64,000 nucleotides of DNA, taken from the NCBI GenBank assembly GCA_963634745.1, contig CAVHCX010000013.1, positions 1-64,000 of the forward strand, read 5' to 3'. Position numbers and translations under genes: made by a program. The notes beneath the pieces are model-generated. The model did not search any database. It was not told the origin of the DNA and saw nothing but the letters and a program-made list of their open reading frames with translations. This DNA comes from CAKRJP01 sp963634745. Its GTDB lineage: Bacteria > Bacillota > Clostridia > Lachnospirales > Lachnospiraceae. This document shows, one piece after another, positions 8,057-15,970 of the stretch (positions are counted from its first letter, which is position 1; the number at the start of each line of letters is the position of its first letter).

Positions 8057-10332
8057 AAGAGGACCAAGAGACAAATATAATAAAAACAGTACAAGAGTCG
8101 GAAGCTATTGCCAGAACACTTTCCAGGAATTTTCGAAATGTATATCTTCTTGACTTAAATAATGCGACTGCAAAAGTCATGAAGTTTGAGGATGAATATT
8201 CGGATGATAGGATTGACCACGTGATGAATCAGTATTTCCCATATGAGGGATTTGTGAATCAGTGGATAGATGAAGCAGTTCATCCGGATGATCGGGAGCG
8301 ATTGAAGAAGTCTCTTAGCTGTGCCAATCTAAGAGAAGTATTATCACGCAAGCAGGAATACAACGGTAATTACCGTATGCTGGTGGATGGCAAGGAAATC
8401 CATTATCAGTTCAATATCAGCCGTATGGACAATTCTGAGCTGGTCATTGCCGGATTCCAAAATATAGAAGCAATTATCCAAAAACATCTGGAAGAGGAGA
8501 AGAAGCAGCGGGCCAAGGAAGAGGCCTACCAGAAGGAACTAAAAAAACAACTTCAGGTTATCAATGCCCTGGGCAGTGAATACAGGGCTTTATATCTGGT
8601 AGACAGTGTGACACAGAAATGGACAGTATTTAAGGATGATAACAGCGGTGCGGCAGATGATATCTATAATCATACACTTGTGTATGAAAGTTATGAAAAA
8701 GCCATCAATGCCTATATAGACAACTATGTTGCGGAGGATGATTGTGACAGCTTTCGTAAACAAGCAAAACTTGCAAATCTGCTGGAAGAGACGCCCGATA
8801 CGGGAATCTATTCTTTGAGTTATGACCGAATCCTGAATGGAGAAAGACAGCACTGGCAGATGAATGCAGCAAAGTTCACTTCTGATGAAGAAAAAGAATA
8901 TATTGTACTCGGCTTCCGTAATGTACATGATATTGTGGAAAAACAGATCAGTCAGGAAAATGCGCTTCGGGATGCCCTGATACTGGCAAGGCATGCCAAC
9001 CGTGCAAAGACCACATTTCTCAGCAATATGTCCCATGACATCAGGACACCGATGAATGCGATCATAGGTTTTACCGCACTTGCCCAGACCCGCATAGATA
9101 ATCTGGACCAGGTGCAGGATTATCTTGGAAAAATACAGACATCGGGAACCCATCTGCTCAGTCTGATCAATGAGATTCTGGATATGAGCCGTATCGAGAG
9201 CGGAACCGTAAGACTTGACGAGAATATTGTACATATTCCGGATGTACTGCATGATTTGCGAACGATCATTCAAGGACAGGTGGCTGCAAAACAGCAGAGC
9301 CTGTATATAGATTCTTTGGACGTGACGCATGAGGACATCCTGACAGACAAGCTGCGACTCAACCAGATTCTGCTTAATATTATAGGAAATGCCATTAAAT
9401 ATACAGGCTGTGGCGGAAGTATTGTAGTCCGTGTCCAGGAGAAGCCTTCTCCCATGCAGGGATATGCAAGCTATGAATTCAGCGTCAAGGATAATGGCAT
9501 GGGTATGTCACCGGATTTTGTAGAGCATGTATTTGATGCTTTTGCAAGAGAGCGTACCTCTACAATCAGCGGAATCCAGGGAACCGGACTTGGAATGTCC
9601 ATAACCAAGAATATTGTGGACATGATGAATGGTACGATTGATGTAGAAAGCGAGCTTGGGAAGGGCACAGTATTTACCGTTACCGTGGATTTCAAGCTGG
9701 CAGATAAGAAGGTAAATACCTCACCGATCCCGGAGCTTTTGGGAGCAAGGATCCTGGTTGTTGATGATGATATCAATACCTGCCAGAGTGTCAGCAAGAT
9801 GCTAAGAAGCATAGAGATGCGGCCTGACTGGTCTACCTCCGGCAGGGAGGCTGTAATTCGTGCAAAGGAAGCAACAGAAATACAGGATGAGTATAAAGCC
9901 TTTATTATTGATTATCTGATGCCGGACATGAATGGAATCGAAACAGTACGTCAGATCCGTAAGGTTATAAAAAACGAGGTCCCGATTATTGTACTGACTG
10001 CTTATGAGTGGGGGGATTTTGAGGAAGAAGCGAGGGAAGCTGGCGTTACAGACTTTGTGTCAAAGCCAATCTTTATGTCCGAGCTTCGTGCTGTTCTGTC
10101 CGGAAAATCAGAGGATAGCTCTTTGGCAGAAAAAAAGGCCAAGCCGAAACATGATTACAGCGGAAAACATATTCTCCTGGTGGAAGATAATCAACTAAAC
10201 AGGGAGATTGCAACCTTCCTTCTTGAGGATGCAGGCATGATTGTGGATACAGCGGAGGATGGCATAGAAGCCGTGGATCTTATGAGCCATGCCAGGGAAG
10301 ATCGGTACGATCTGATTCTTATGGATATCTAG
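8053..10332 (+). CDS. Hybrid sensor histidine kinase, truncated in its second receiver by an amber codon
   Basis: 759 residues as read. There are two PAS-like units of the same type as in the upstream kinase (about 25-150 and 175-300), HisKA (LSNMSHDIRTPMNA, about 325), HATPase (NQILLNIIGNAIKYT, GTGLGMSI), a first receiver (LVVDDD, IIDYLMPDMNG, about 563-680) and the first half of a second receiver (LLVEDNQLNRE ... LILMDI). A TAG at 10330-10332 then ends the frame exactly where family members read MDIQMP or MDIMMP. The same frame continues for 69 codons with the rest of a perfect receiver. Without it the second receiver cannot fold. Kinase and first receiver should still work. Start ATG overlaps the stop of the upstream kinase. 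Confidence 0.88.
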   Translation: MKEDQETNIIKTVQESEAIARTLSRNFRNVYLLDLNNATAKVMKFEDEYSDDRIDHVMNQYFPYEGFVNQWIDEAVHPDDRERLKKSLSCANLREVLSRKQEYNGNYRMLVDGKEIHYQFNISRMDNSELVIAGFQNIEAIIQKHLEEEKKQRAKEEAYQKELKKQLQVINALGSEYRALYLVDSVTQKWTVFKDDNSGAADDIYNHTLVYESYEKAINAYIDNYVAEDDCDSFRKQAKLANLLEETPDTGIYSLSYDRILNGERQHWQMNAAKFTSDEEKEYIVLGFRNVHDIVEKQISQENALRDALILARHANRAKTTFLSNMSHDIRTPMNAIIGFTALAQTRIDNLDQVQDYLGKIQTSGTHLLSLINEILDMSRIESGTVRLDENIVHIPDVLHDLRTIIQGQVAAKQQSLYIDSLDVTHEDILTDKLRLNQILLNIIGNAIKYTGCGGSIVVRVQEKPSPMQGYASYEFSVKDNGMGMSPDFVEHVFDAFARERTSTISGIQGTGLGMSITKNIVDMMNGTIDVESELGKGTVFTVTVDFKLADKKVNTSPIPELLGARILVVDDDINTCQSVSKMLRSIEMRPDWSTSGREAVIRAKEATEIQDEYKAFIIDYLMPDMNGIETVRQIRKVIKNEVPIIVLTAYEWGDFEEEAREAGVTDFVSKPIFMSELRAVLSGKSEDSSLAEKKAKPKHDYSGKHILLVEDNQLNREIATFLLEDAGMIVDTAEDGIEAVDLMSHAREDRYDLILMDI

Positions 10333-10542
10333 ATGCCGAAGATGGACGGATATACAGCGACAAAAGAGATCCGTACACTGAAAAATAACCGTATAGCCAA
10401 TATTCCGATCGTTGCCATGACTGCCAATGCATTCGATGAGGACAGACAGAAATCCTTTGAAGCAGGCATGAATGGACATATTGCCAAGCCGATTGATATG
10501 GATACGATTGAGAAAACACTGGATAGGATATTCATGAGCTAA
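10333..10542 (+). pseudogene. Detached C-terminal half of the second receiver domain
   Basis: This stretch is in the same frame as the kinase that ends at 10332. It encodes MPKMDG, then IPIVAMTAN with the conserved Thr/Ser-type switch, then GMNGHIAKPID with the conserved Lys: the back half of a receiver. There is no ribosome site before 10333. A single change of TAG to CAG (Gln, the common residue here) would restore an 829-residue protein. The tail shows no further damage, so the mutation is recent, a sequencing error, or read through at some level. Confidence 0.85.
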
Positions 10543-10580
10543 ATATCGAGACCGTATGCAGGACCGCTTGCATTACTAAT

Positions 10581-10597
10581 AAATTTAATAGTAACTT
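10581..10597. promoter_or_regulatory. Candidate HxlR operator, copy 2
   Basis: AAATTTAATAGTAACTT differs by one base from the copy at 82-98. It overlaps the likely -35 region of the hxlR promoter, a position suited to autoregulation. Its function is inferred from position and repetition only. Confidence 0.45.
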
Positions 10598-10624
10598 CAA
10601 AAGAGATTGCCTTCAGGCTATAAT
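10596..10624 (+). promoter_or_regulatory. Predicted promoter of the HxlR-GNAT pair
   Basis: A perfect TATAAT at 10619-10624 lies 17 bases after TTCAAA (10596-10601, a weak -35), about 30 bases before the start of the HxlR gene. The candidate operator overlaps the -35. Confidence 0.5.
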
Positions 10625-10654
10625 GAAATAAAAGAATAGCTTGAAGGTGATTTT

Positions 10655-11038
10655 ATGGCAAAATATAAGAAAAAACTGGATGATGATATAAGGTGTCCTC
10701 TCGAATATGGACTGACAGTATTTGGCGGTAAATGGAAATCACGCATTATATGTGTCTTGTCTGCCAACGAAAAATTAAGGTACAGTGAACTGCGCAGAGA
10801 AATGTATAATATTACAGATGCCGTACTGGCCGCAACCTTGAAAGACCTGATCGAGGATGGAATGATTGACAGAAAATCCTATGATGAAATACCACCCAGG
10901 GTAGAGTATATGCTGACAGAAAAAGGAAGATCGGTTGTTCCTATTTTGCAGAATATCTGCCAATGGTCGGGCATTTTCTATAAGAAAGATGTGGAAAATG
11001 AGATGGTGCAATGTCAGAAATGTGATCATCATGGATAA
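10655..11038 (+). CDS. HxlR family winged-helix transcriptional regulator
   Basis: A 127-residue MarR-like winged helix of the HxlR (DUF24) family. The signature runs CPLEYGLTVFGGKWKSRIICVL, then RYSELRREM..ITDAVLAATLKDLIEDGMI, then PPRVEYMLTEKGRS. The conserved first Cys (about residue 13) is the one that senses electrophiles or thiol stress in several relatives, and the tail carries another CxxC (QCQKC). These proteins usually regulate an adjacent gene. Here the partner is the GNAT gene 54 bases downstream. AAGGTGA precedes the start. A relic of a second copy's 3' end lies at 593-628. Confidence 0.9.
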   Translation: MAKYKKKLDDDIRCPLEYGLTVFGGKWKSRIICVLSANEKLRYSELRREMYNITDAVLAATLKDLIEDGMIDRKSYDEIPPRVEYMLTEKGRSVVPILQNICQWSGIFYKKDVENEMVQCQKCDHHG

Positions 11039-11085
11039 GGGAAGAGATTATGCCTACAGGCACAGAAAAAAGTTTACAAAGGATG
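10980..11085. repeat. Direct repeat of the HxlR-GNAT junction, copy 2
   Basis: This is the partner of the repeat at 571-676. Here the hxlR gene is whole, but the GNAT start carried by the repeat is broken: relative to copy 1 it lacks four bases inside an A-rich run, which shifts the frame, and another GNAT gene begins within the repeat's end. Confidence 0.8.
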
Positions 11086-11091
11086 AATAGA

Positions 11092-11577
11092 ATGCTTATA
11101 AAATATGCTACAAAAGAAGATATTAAAGCGATTGCTGCAGTCGAAGCAGAATGTTTTCCACCTGCGGAGGCCGCAACAGAAGAGGAGTTTGTTGGAAGAG
11201 TAGAACATTACGGAAATCACTTTTGGTTGATGTTCGATGAAGAGAAGTTGGTCGCTTTTGTGGATGGCTTTGTTACCGATGAAGAGGATTTGACAGATGA
11301 AATGTACGAAAATGCGACCATGCATAATGAAAATGGTGCCTGGCAGATGATTTTTGGGGTCAATACCTTGCCGGATTACCGTAAACATGGATATGCCGGG
11401 GAGTTGATTTCCCGTGCTATTGCCGATGGCAAACAGCAAGGGCGCAAAGGACTTGTGCTTACCTGTAAAGAAAAACTGGTCCATTATTATGCAAAATTTG
11501 GATTTGAAGATGAAGGGGTATCTGAAAAATCTACGCATGGAAATGTTGAGTGGCATCAGATGCGGCTTTTGTTTTGA
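11092..11577 (+). CDS. GNAT family N-acetyltransferase
   Basis: About 161 residues from ATG 11092. It begins LIKYATKEDIKAIAAVEAECFPPAEAA, an arylalkylamine-type GNAT opening, and has the acetyl-CoA-binding segment TLPDYRKHGYAGELISRAI and a closing HYYAKFGFEDEG. The frame is open back to 11050, but the codons 11050-11082 match, out of frame, the first codons of the other GNAT gene (638). They are probably untranslated relic. AAAGG at 11078-11082 is well placed for 11092. The acetyl acceptor is unknown. Control by the upstream HxlR protein is likely. Confidence 0.85.
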   Translation: MLIKYATKEDIKAIAAVEAECFPPAEAATEEEFVGRVEHYGNHFWLMFDEEKLVAFVDGFVTDEEDLTDEMYENATMHNENGAWQMIFGVNTLPDYRKHGYAGELISRAIADGKQQGRKGLVLTCKEKLVHYYAKFGFEDEGVSEKSTHGNVEWHQMRLLF

Positions 11578-11660
11578 TATATTGCCGCAAAATATCAAAA
11601 TCATATCGATAAATTGCCGCAAAATATCAAAATAATATTGATATATTGCGGAAATGGGCT
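11576..11660. repeat. Palindromic iterons upstream of the HTH-ATPase-nuclease gene
   Basis: GATATATTGCCGCAAAATATC (an inverted repeat with arms GATATATTGC/GCAAAATATC and one mismatch) begins at 11576. It recurs from about 11608 (CGATAAATTGCCGCAAAATATC) and partially from 11640 (GATATATTGCGG). The spacing is about 32 bases, three helical turns, so bound proteins would line up on one face. The array fills the gap before a gene whose product starts with a helix-turn-helix. Confidence 0.75.
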
Positions 11661-11719
11661 CATAATATGCGGTATAGAGAAGAGCGAATCTCAATGAAAA
11701 GGGATTGGAGTTAAATCAG

Positions 11720-13582
11720 ATGAAAAACTGTAAGCAAGTAGCACAGGAATGGGGCTTATCTGAACGTACCGTTAATGACCTTTGCAAGAAAGGCAAGATT
11801 GAAGGAGCTGTAAAGATAGGTAGAAGCTGGCAAATTCCTGATGAGGCTAAGAAGCCAATTGATGGAAGAGTCAAATCCGGCAAATATATCAGGCAATCTG
11901 CAGGAGTGAAAAGAAAGCCATTACCGATTGGTATCTCTGATTATATCAGAGCACAGTCGGATTATTACTACGTAGATAAGACCTTGTTTATAAAGGAGTT
12001 TTTGGATCAGAAGTCTTTCGTTTCTTTGTTCACAAGGCCGAGGCGATTTGGAAAGACTTTGAACATGGATATGCTCAGAGTCTTTTTTGAGATTTCAGAA
12101 GAGGATACCGGTAAATATTTTGAGGACAAGGCGATCTGGCAATGCGACGAGGAATATCGAGGGCAGCAGGGAAAATATCCGGTGGTATTCCTTACTTTCA
12201 AGGATGTTAAGTTTGATTCCTGGAAAGCAACTCTAGATAAGATCAGAGATCTTTTGCAGGAGGAGTTTGGAAGACATCAGGACCTTGCGGCCAGTAATAA
12301 GCTTGCAGACTATGAAAAAGCATATTTTGCAAGAATCATAAATGGTAATGCATCGGAAGTTGATTTGACCGGATCATTAGCCAAGTTGTCTCAAATGCTT
12401 ACCAAGCATTATGGCATAGCGCCTATCATTATTATTGACGAATATGACACACCGATTCAGGAAGGCTATTCCAAAGATTTCTACGATGAAATCATTGGAT
12501 TTATGAGAAACTTTTTTTCAGGAGCATTTAAAGATAACAAAAATCTTACTTATGGATTTCTGACAGGTATTCTTCGGATTGCTCAGGAGAGTATCTTTAG
12601 TGGGCTCAACAATTTAACAGTGAATTCGGTAATGGATGATGAGTATGATCAGTTCTTTGGATTTACGGCTTCAGAAGTCAGAGATATGATGGAATATTAT
12701 GGAGTGGCTGATAAAGCGGAAGAACTTAAAAATTGGTATGACGGATATTTGTTCGGCTCCACAGAAATCTATAATCCCTGGTCAGTCATCAATTACATTT
12801 CAAAAGGGTGCATCCCGCAGGCCTACTGGGTAAATACCGGGAAGAATGAAATTTTGGAAGATGTTCTTAAGGTGGCAACAGACGATATTACAGAAAAACT
12901 GTATTCTTTGCTGAAAGGTGAGAAGGTAATTGCCAGAATTGACCAGAATGTTGTTTACAGATCTCTTTCAGAGGATCCGGAAAATATCTATAGCTTGTTG
13001 TTAGTAGCCGGTTATTTGAAGACTCTAAAGAAGGAGTTGCAGGCAGATGCTTCTTATCTGTGTGAGGTAACTATCCCGAACAGGGAAATTGCTGCAGTAT
13101 ATAAAAGTGAGATTTTGGCACATTTATTACAGATTGGTGCAATTACAAGAACAACTGCTAATAAGATTGCAGAAAGTCTTTATGCCAATGATTATAAGAA
13201 GCTGCAGAAGGCCATCACTGAATATATGGATAAATCCATTAGCTTTTATGATGCAGGAGCAGAGGGATTTTATCATGGATTAGTTCTCGGTCTGATTGCT
13301 TTGATGGATAATCAGTATAAGATCAAGTCAAACAGAGAGTCCGGAGATGGACGATATGATATTTGCTTACTGCCAAGAGAAGACAGATATCCCGGAATTA
13401 TTATGGAACTTAAATGGAAAAGGGATTTGGGCGCAGACGAACTTCATGGGCTTGCAGAAGAAGCGTTGGCTCAGATTGATGAAAATCGATATGATGCAGA
13501 AATGAAGGCAGAGGGCATTCGAGATATTTTGAAATTCGGAATTGCATTTTCGGGAAAGAAAGTAAGTATTAAAACTAAATAA
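11720..13582 (+). CDS. HTH-domain AAA-ATPase with PD-(D/E)XK nuclease-like C-terminus (DUF1703 type)
   Basis: About 620 residues from ATG 11720. GGAG at 11707-11710 fits this start; the frame is also open to a TTG at 11705. Residues 1-60 form a MerR/excisionase-like helix-turn-helix (CKQVAQEWGLSERTVNDLCKKGKI, then VKIGRSWQIP). Next is the AAA-ATPase region: IGISDYIRAQSDYYYVDKTLFIKEF, a P-loop FTRPRRFGKTLNMDM, and Walker B IIIIDEYDTPI. The C-terminal about 110 residues (GDGRYDICLLP, IIMELKW, ALAQIDENRY) carry the D...ExK pattern of PD-(D/E)XK nucleases. Such proteins are abundant in gut anaerobes and their function is unsettled. The HTH fusion and the iterons upstream suggest autoregulation (inference). 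Confidence 0.85.
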   Translation: MKNCKQVAQEWGLSERTVNDLCKKGKIEGAVKIGRSWQIPDEAKKPIDGRVKSGKYIRQSAGVKRKPLPIGISDYIRAQSDYYYVDKTLFIKEFLDQKSFVSLFTRPRRFGKTLNMDMLRVFFEISEEDTGKYFEDKAIWQCDEEYRGQQGKYPVVFLTFKDVKFDSWKATLDKIRDLLQEEFGRHQDLAASNKLADYEKAYFARIINGNASEVDLTGSLAKLSQMLTKHYGIAPIIIIDEYDTPIQEGYSKDFYDEIIGFMRNFFSGAFKDNKNLTYGFLTGILRIAQESIFSGLNNLTVNSVMDDEYDQFFGFTASEVRDMMEYYGVADKAEELKNWYDGYLFGSTEIYNPWSVINYISKGCIPQAYWVNTGKNEILEDVLKVATDDITEKLYSLLKGEKVIARIDQNVVYRSLSEDPENIYSLLLVAGYLKTLKKELQADASYLCEVTIPNREIAAVYKSEILAHLLQIGAITRTTANKIAESLYANDYKKLQKAITEYMDKSISFYDAGAEGFYHGLVLGLIALMDNQYKIKSNRESGDGRYDICLLPREDRYPGIIMELKWKRDLGADELHGLAEEALAQIDENRYDAEMKAEGIRDILKFGIAFSGKKVSIKTK

Positions 13583-13668
13583 ATTTGATATAGCAAGCAT
13601 CAGATAAAATAAGATGTGCTAAATTCTACTATTGACTTAATTTTAAATAGACCGGGGGTGAAAATACC

Positions 13669-14916
13669 ATGGGACTTGGACCAAGTATTAAAATGACGAC
13701 GTTACATCATTACAGATGTCCGGTGACTGCGGCGCTGGCAAAAGAAAAAGACCTGGAATTTACAGGGATTATTGTTGATGGCGTATCGGAGGTCTGCGAT
13801 GATAAAATTTATACGGCAAAAAGAGTGGGGGATATTGCGCAGATGCTCCGTGCGGATGGCGCGATTGTGGCCATTGATGCCTGGGGTAACCATCATGTTG
13901 ATTTTGTTAATGTAATAGAACAATTAGGTATTCGCGGGATTCCGAGTGTCGGCCTAAGTTACATTGCACAGCAGGGAAGGCTTGTGTGTACCAATAACTT
14001 CGTGGATTGTGTGATTGATTTTAATAAGAGTGCATCCGGCTATGAGTCCTGTGTGGTTGGTGAAAATAATCTGACGGATTATGATGCGATGAAGGCGGTT
14101 GCCCTCCTAAAAAACAAGTTAAAAAAAGCAGGAAAAGCCATTGATATGACGGAATCTGGAGAAGAGCAGGTGTTACGACGCCTGACGCGTAAGATATATC
14201 AGATAAATGCAGTCGAATTTGGCAACGAAACAAAGATTGACAGAGGAACACTCACGATAAAACGTGGAATAGAACAGCCTTATCTGGCAATGGAACCGCG
14301 GATTAAAAATGTGAAAGTGCAGATTCTTCATCCGGGTGAAAATGATTTTTTTGTAAATTCAAATCTGGATTATTCGCCAATTGCATGTAAAGTACGCGGA
14401 GAACTGGGAGAGGGAGTAACGAATCTTATTTCCGGGGTTACTGTGATGATAACGGGTGTTGAGGATAAAAGTGGATTTCAGCCATCCAACATTGGATCGT
14501 CAGAGGGGATTTTTAAGGAGCAGGTTGTTCTGGACAGGGCCGGAACACCGGCATCTGATGATTACATCCTTCATGTGGATGTCTTGTTTGAGGAAGGCGA
14601 AGGAAGAACTGCGGAAGGGATTAGGGCAGCGCATCGGTTGACGGACCGAATTGTGCAGGAGATACGAAAAGTTCTTGTTAAAGTGGACAATATGCCATAT
14701 ACAAGGGAAGAACTGAGGGATGAATCTAAGCCGGGAAGAAGAAAAGTAATACTCGTTAAGATTGTATCCGGACTTGGAAATATGTATGATACAGCAATGT
14801 TTCCGTATGAGCCGGCGGGATTCCTTGGAAGTCATAATATGATGGAGTCTAAAAATATACCCTATGTGATTACGCCGAATCAATGCAGAGATGGTGTGAT
14901 CCACTCACTTTTATAA
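13669..14916 (+). CDS. PrdE-PrdD-like fusion, D-proline/glycine reductase component family
   Basis: 415 residues. The C-terminal two thirds (about 195-415) match the glycine/sarcosine/betaine reductase component B subunit family, to which PrdA, PrdD and GrdE belong: a KIDRGTLTI opening, RIKNVKVQILHPGE, and an end with TPNQCRDGVIHSLL, where PrdA-type proproteins are cleaved at Cys to form a pyruvoyl group. The N-terminal about 165 residues (MGLGPSIKMTTLHHY, RADGAIVAIDAWGNHHVDF) look like PrdE and the PrdA C-terminal half. The order is thus reversed compared with PrdA. No prdA, prdB, selenoprotein or grd genes are nearby, so it is an orphan and its substrate is unknown. GGGGGTG precedes the start. 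The assignment to PrdE/PrdD rests on remembered motifs. Confidence 0.65.
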   Translation: MGLGPSIKMTTLHHYRCPVTAALAKEKDLEFTGIIVDGVSEVCDDKIYTAKRVGDIAQMLRADGAIVAIDAWGNHHVDFVNVIEQLGIRGIPSVGLSYIAQQGRLVCTNNFVDCVIDFNKSASGYESCVVGENNLTDYDAMKAVALLKNKLKKAGKAIDMTESGEEQVLRRLTRKIYQINAVEFGNETKIDRGTLTIKRGIEQPYLAMEPRIKNVKVQILHPGENDFFVNSNLDYSPIACKVRGELGEGVTNLISGVTVMITGVEDKSGFQPSNIGSSEGIFKEQVVLDRAGTPASDDYILHVDVLFEEGEGRTAEGIRAAHRLTDRIVQEIRKVLVKVDNMPYTREELRDESKPGRRKVILVKIVSGLGNMYDTAMFPYEPAGFLGSHNMMESKNIPYVITPNQCRDGVIHSLL

Positions 14917-14986
14917 TAATCAGACATAGGTACTGAATGAGATGACGGATAACATTGAAATGAAAGCCACATAACAGGAGGTTCAT

Positions 14987-15823
14987 ATGGATATAACAAA
15001 AGAAAAGCTTCAGCATGTATTAGATGCTATTAACGAAAACATTTTTTATAAAGATACAGAAGGACGATATACACTAGCTTCACATGTTTGTAGTATGTTA
15101 AACAGTGATGGAGATCCGGATTTTACCATATTGGGGAAAACTGATATGGAGATACAGCCGGATAAGGCGCTGGGGAAAAAGTTCTACGAAGAGGACATGC
15201 GAATTGTCAAAACTGGTGAGAGCTTAAAATATATCGAGGAAATGCAGTTTGGAGAGGATGTTTATTATTACGAGATTACAAAGAATCCTGTAATAGATAA
15301 CGATGGAAATATAATGGGGATTGTCGGTGTTATTAAAGATATGACCGAATTATTAAAACTCCAGAAACAGCTTGAACATTATAACATTACTGACATGATG
15401 ACGCAGACTTTTAACAGATCATATTATGAGTCTGGCAAATATAAGGAAGATTTGAAGTATCCTGTTTGTGTTGTTATGGCCGATGTCAATAATTTAAAGT
15501 ACTATAACGATCATTACGGACACAAAGAAGGCGATGTATTGATCAAAACAATTGTAAATAACATGCAGCGTTATTTAAGAATTGAAGATCGTATGATCCG
15601 CATGGGAGGCGATGAGTTCCTCATTTTACTGCAGAATTGCAATGAGAAGAACGGAAACGAGATTATTGAACAGATCAAATCAGCAGAATCAAAACTGAAG
15701 TTGCAGGACATTATAATTGGAACATCCTATGGAAGCTGTGTGGCTGATAATGAGGATGAACTGAAGCAGGCGATTGAGCGGGCTGATGAAGAAATGTATA
15801 TCAATAAAAGAAAAGGGAAGTAA
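14987..15823 (+). CDS. PAS-domain diguanylate cyclase (GGDEF)
   Basis: 278 residues, soluble. A PAS domain (about 1-125: ENIFYKDTEGRYTLAS, then VIDNDGNIMGIVGVIKDMTE) leads through a short helix to a GGDEF domain with intact active site RMGGDEFLIL (about 203-212) and the substrate Asp/Asn region VVMADVNNLKYYNDHYGHKEGD. It should make the second messenger c-di-GMP from two GTP. I see no RxxD inhibitory site directly upstream. The GGDEF domain ends with the usual ADEEMYINKR. A strong CAGGAGG precedes the start. It stands alone, 70 bases after the reductase-family gene. Confidence 0.9.
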   Translation: MDITKEKLQHVLDAINENIFYKDTEGRYTLASHVCSMLNSDGDPDFTILGKTDMEIQPDKALGKKFYEEDMRIVKTGESLKYIEEMQFGEDVYYYEITKNPVIDNDGNIMGIVGVIKDMTELLKLQKQLEHYNITDMMTQTFNRSYYESGKYKEDLKYPVCVVMADVNNLKYYNDHYGHKEGDVLIKTIVNNMQRYLRIEDRMIRMGGDEFLILLQNCNEKNGNEIIEQIKSAESKLKLQDIIIGTSYGSCVADNEDELKQAIERADEEMYINKRKGK

Positions 15824-15970
15824 GCACTCAATCATGAGTACCTGTTAATTCCTAGCGTTTTTTGCAATAATACTCCCAAAAGAAAAACATGATTTCGGGC
15901 GATTTGCGCGATTCGTGTTTGTAGATAGAGAAAGAATCCAGGCAGGCTTTTGGGAAGATAGGTATAGCAC

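Noticed and set aside
8590..9330. 246-codon minus-strand frame within the second hybrid kinase
   Set aside because: Composition is low in meaning and the plus strand carries intact kinase motifs.
10330..10332. TAG read as pyrrolysine or another recoded sense codon
   Set aside because: TAG ends several other complete genes here (for example recD2 and the GH36 gene), and a receiver domain has no need of a special residue at this place.
11050..11091. Start of the second GNAT at 11050
   Set aside because: These codons match the other GNAT gene's start out of frame and are a relic; AAAGG at 11078 points to ATG 11092.
11576..11660. CRISPR array
   Set aside because: Only two to three short palindromic units with about 10-base gaps, too few and too close, and no cas gene is near.
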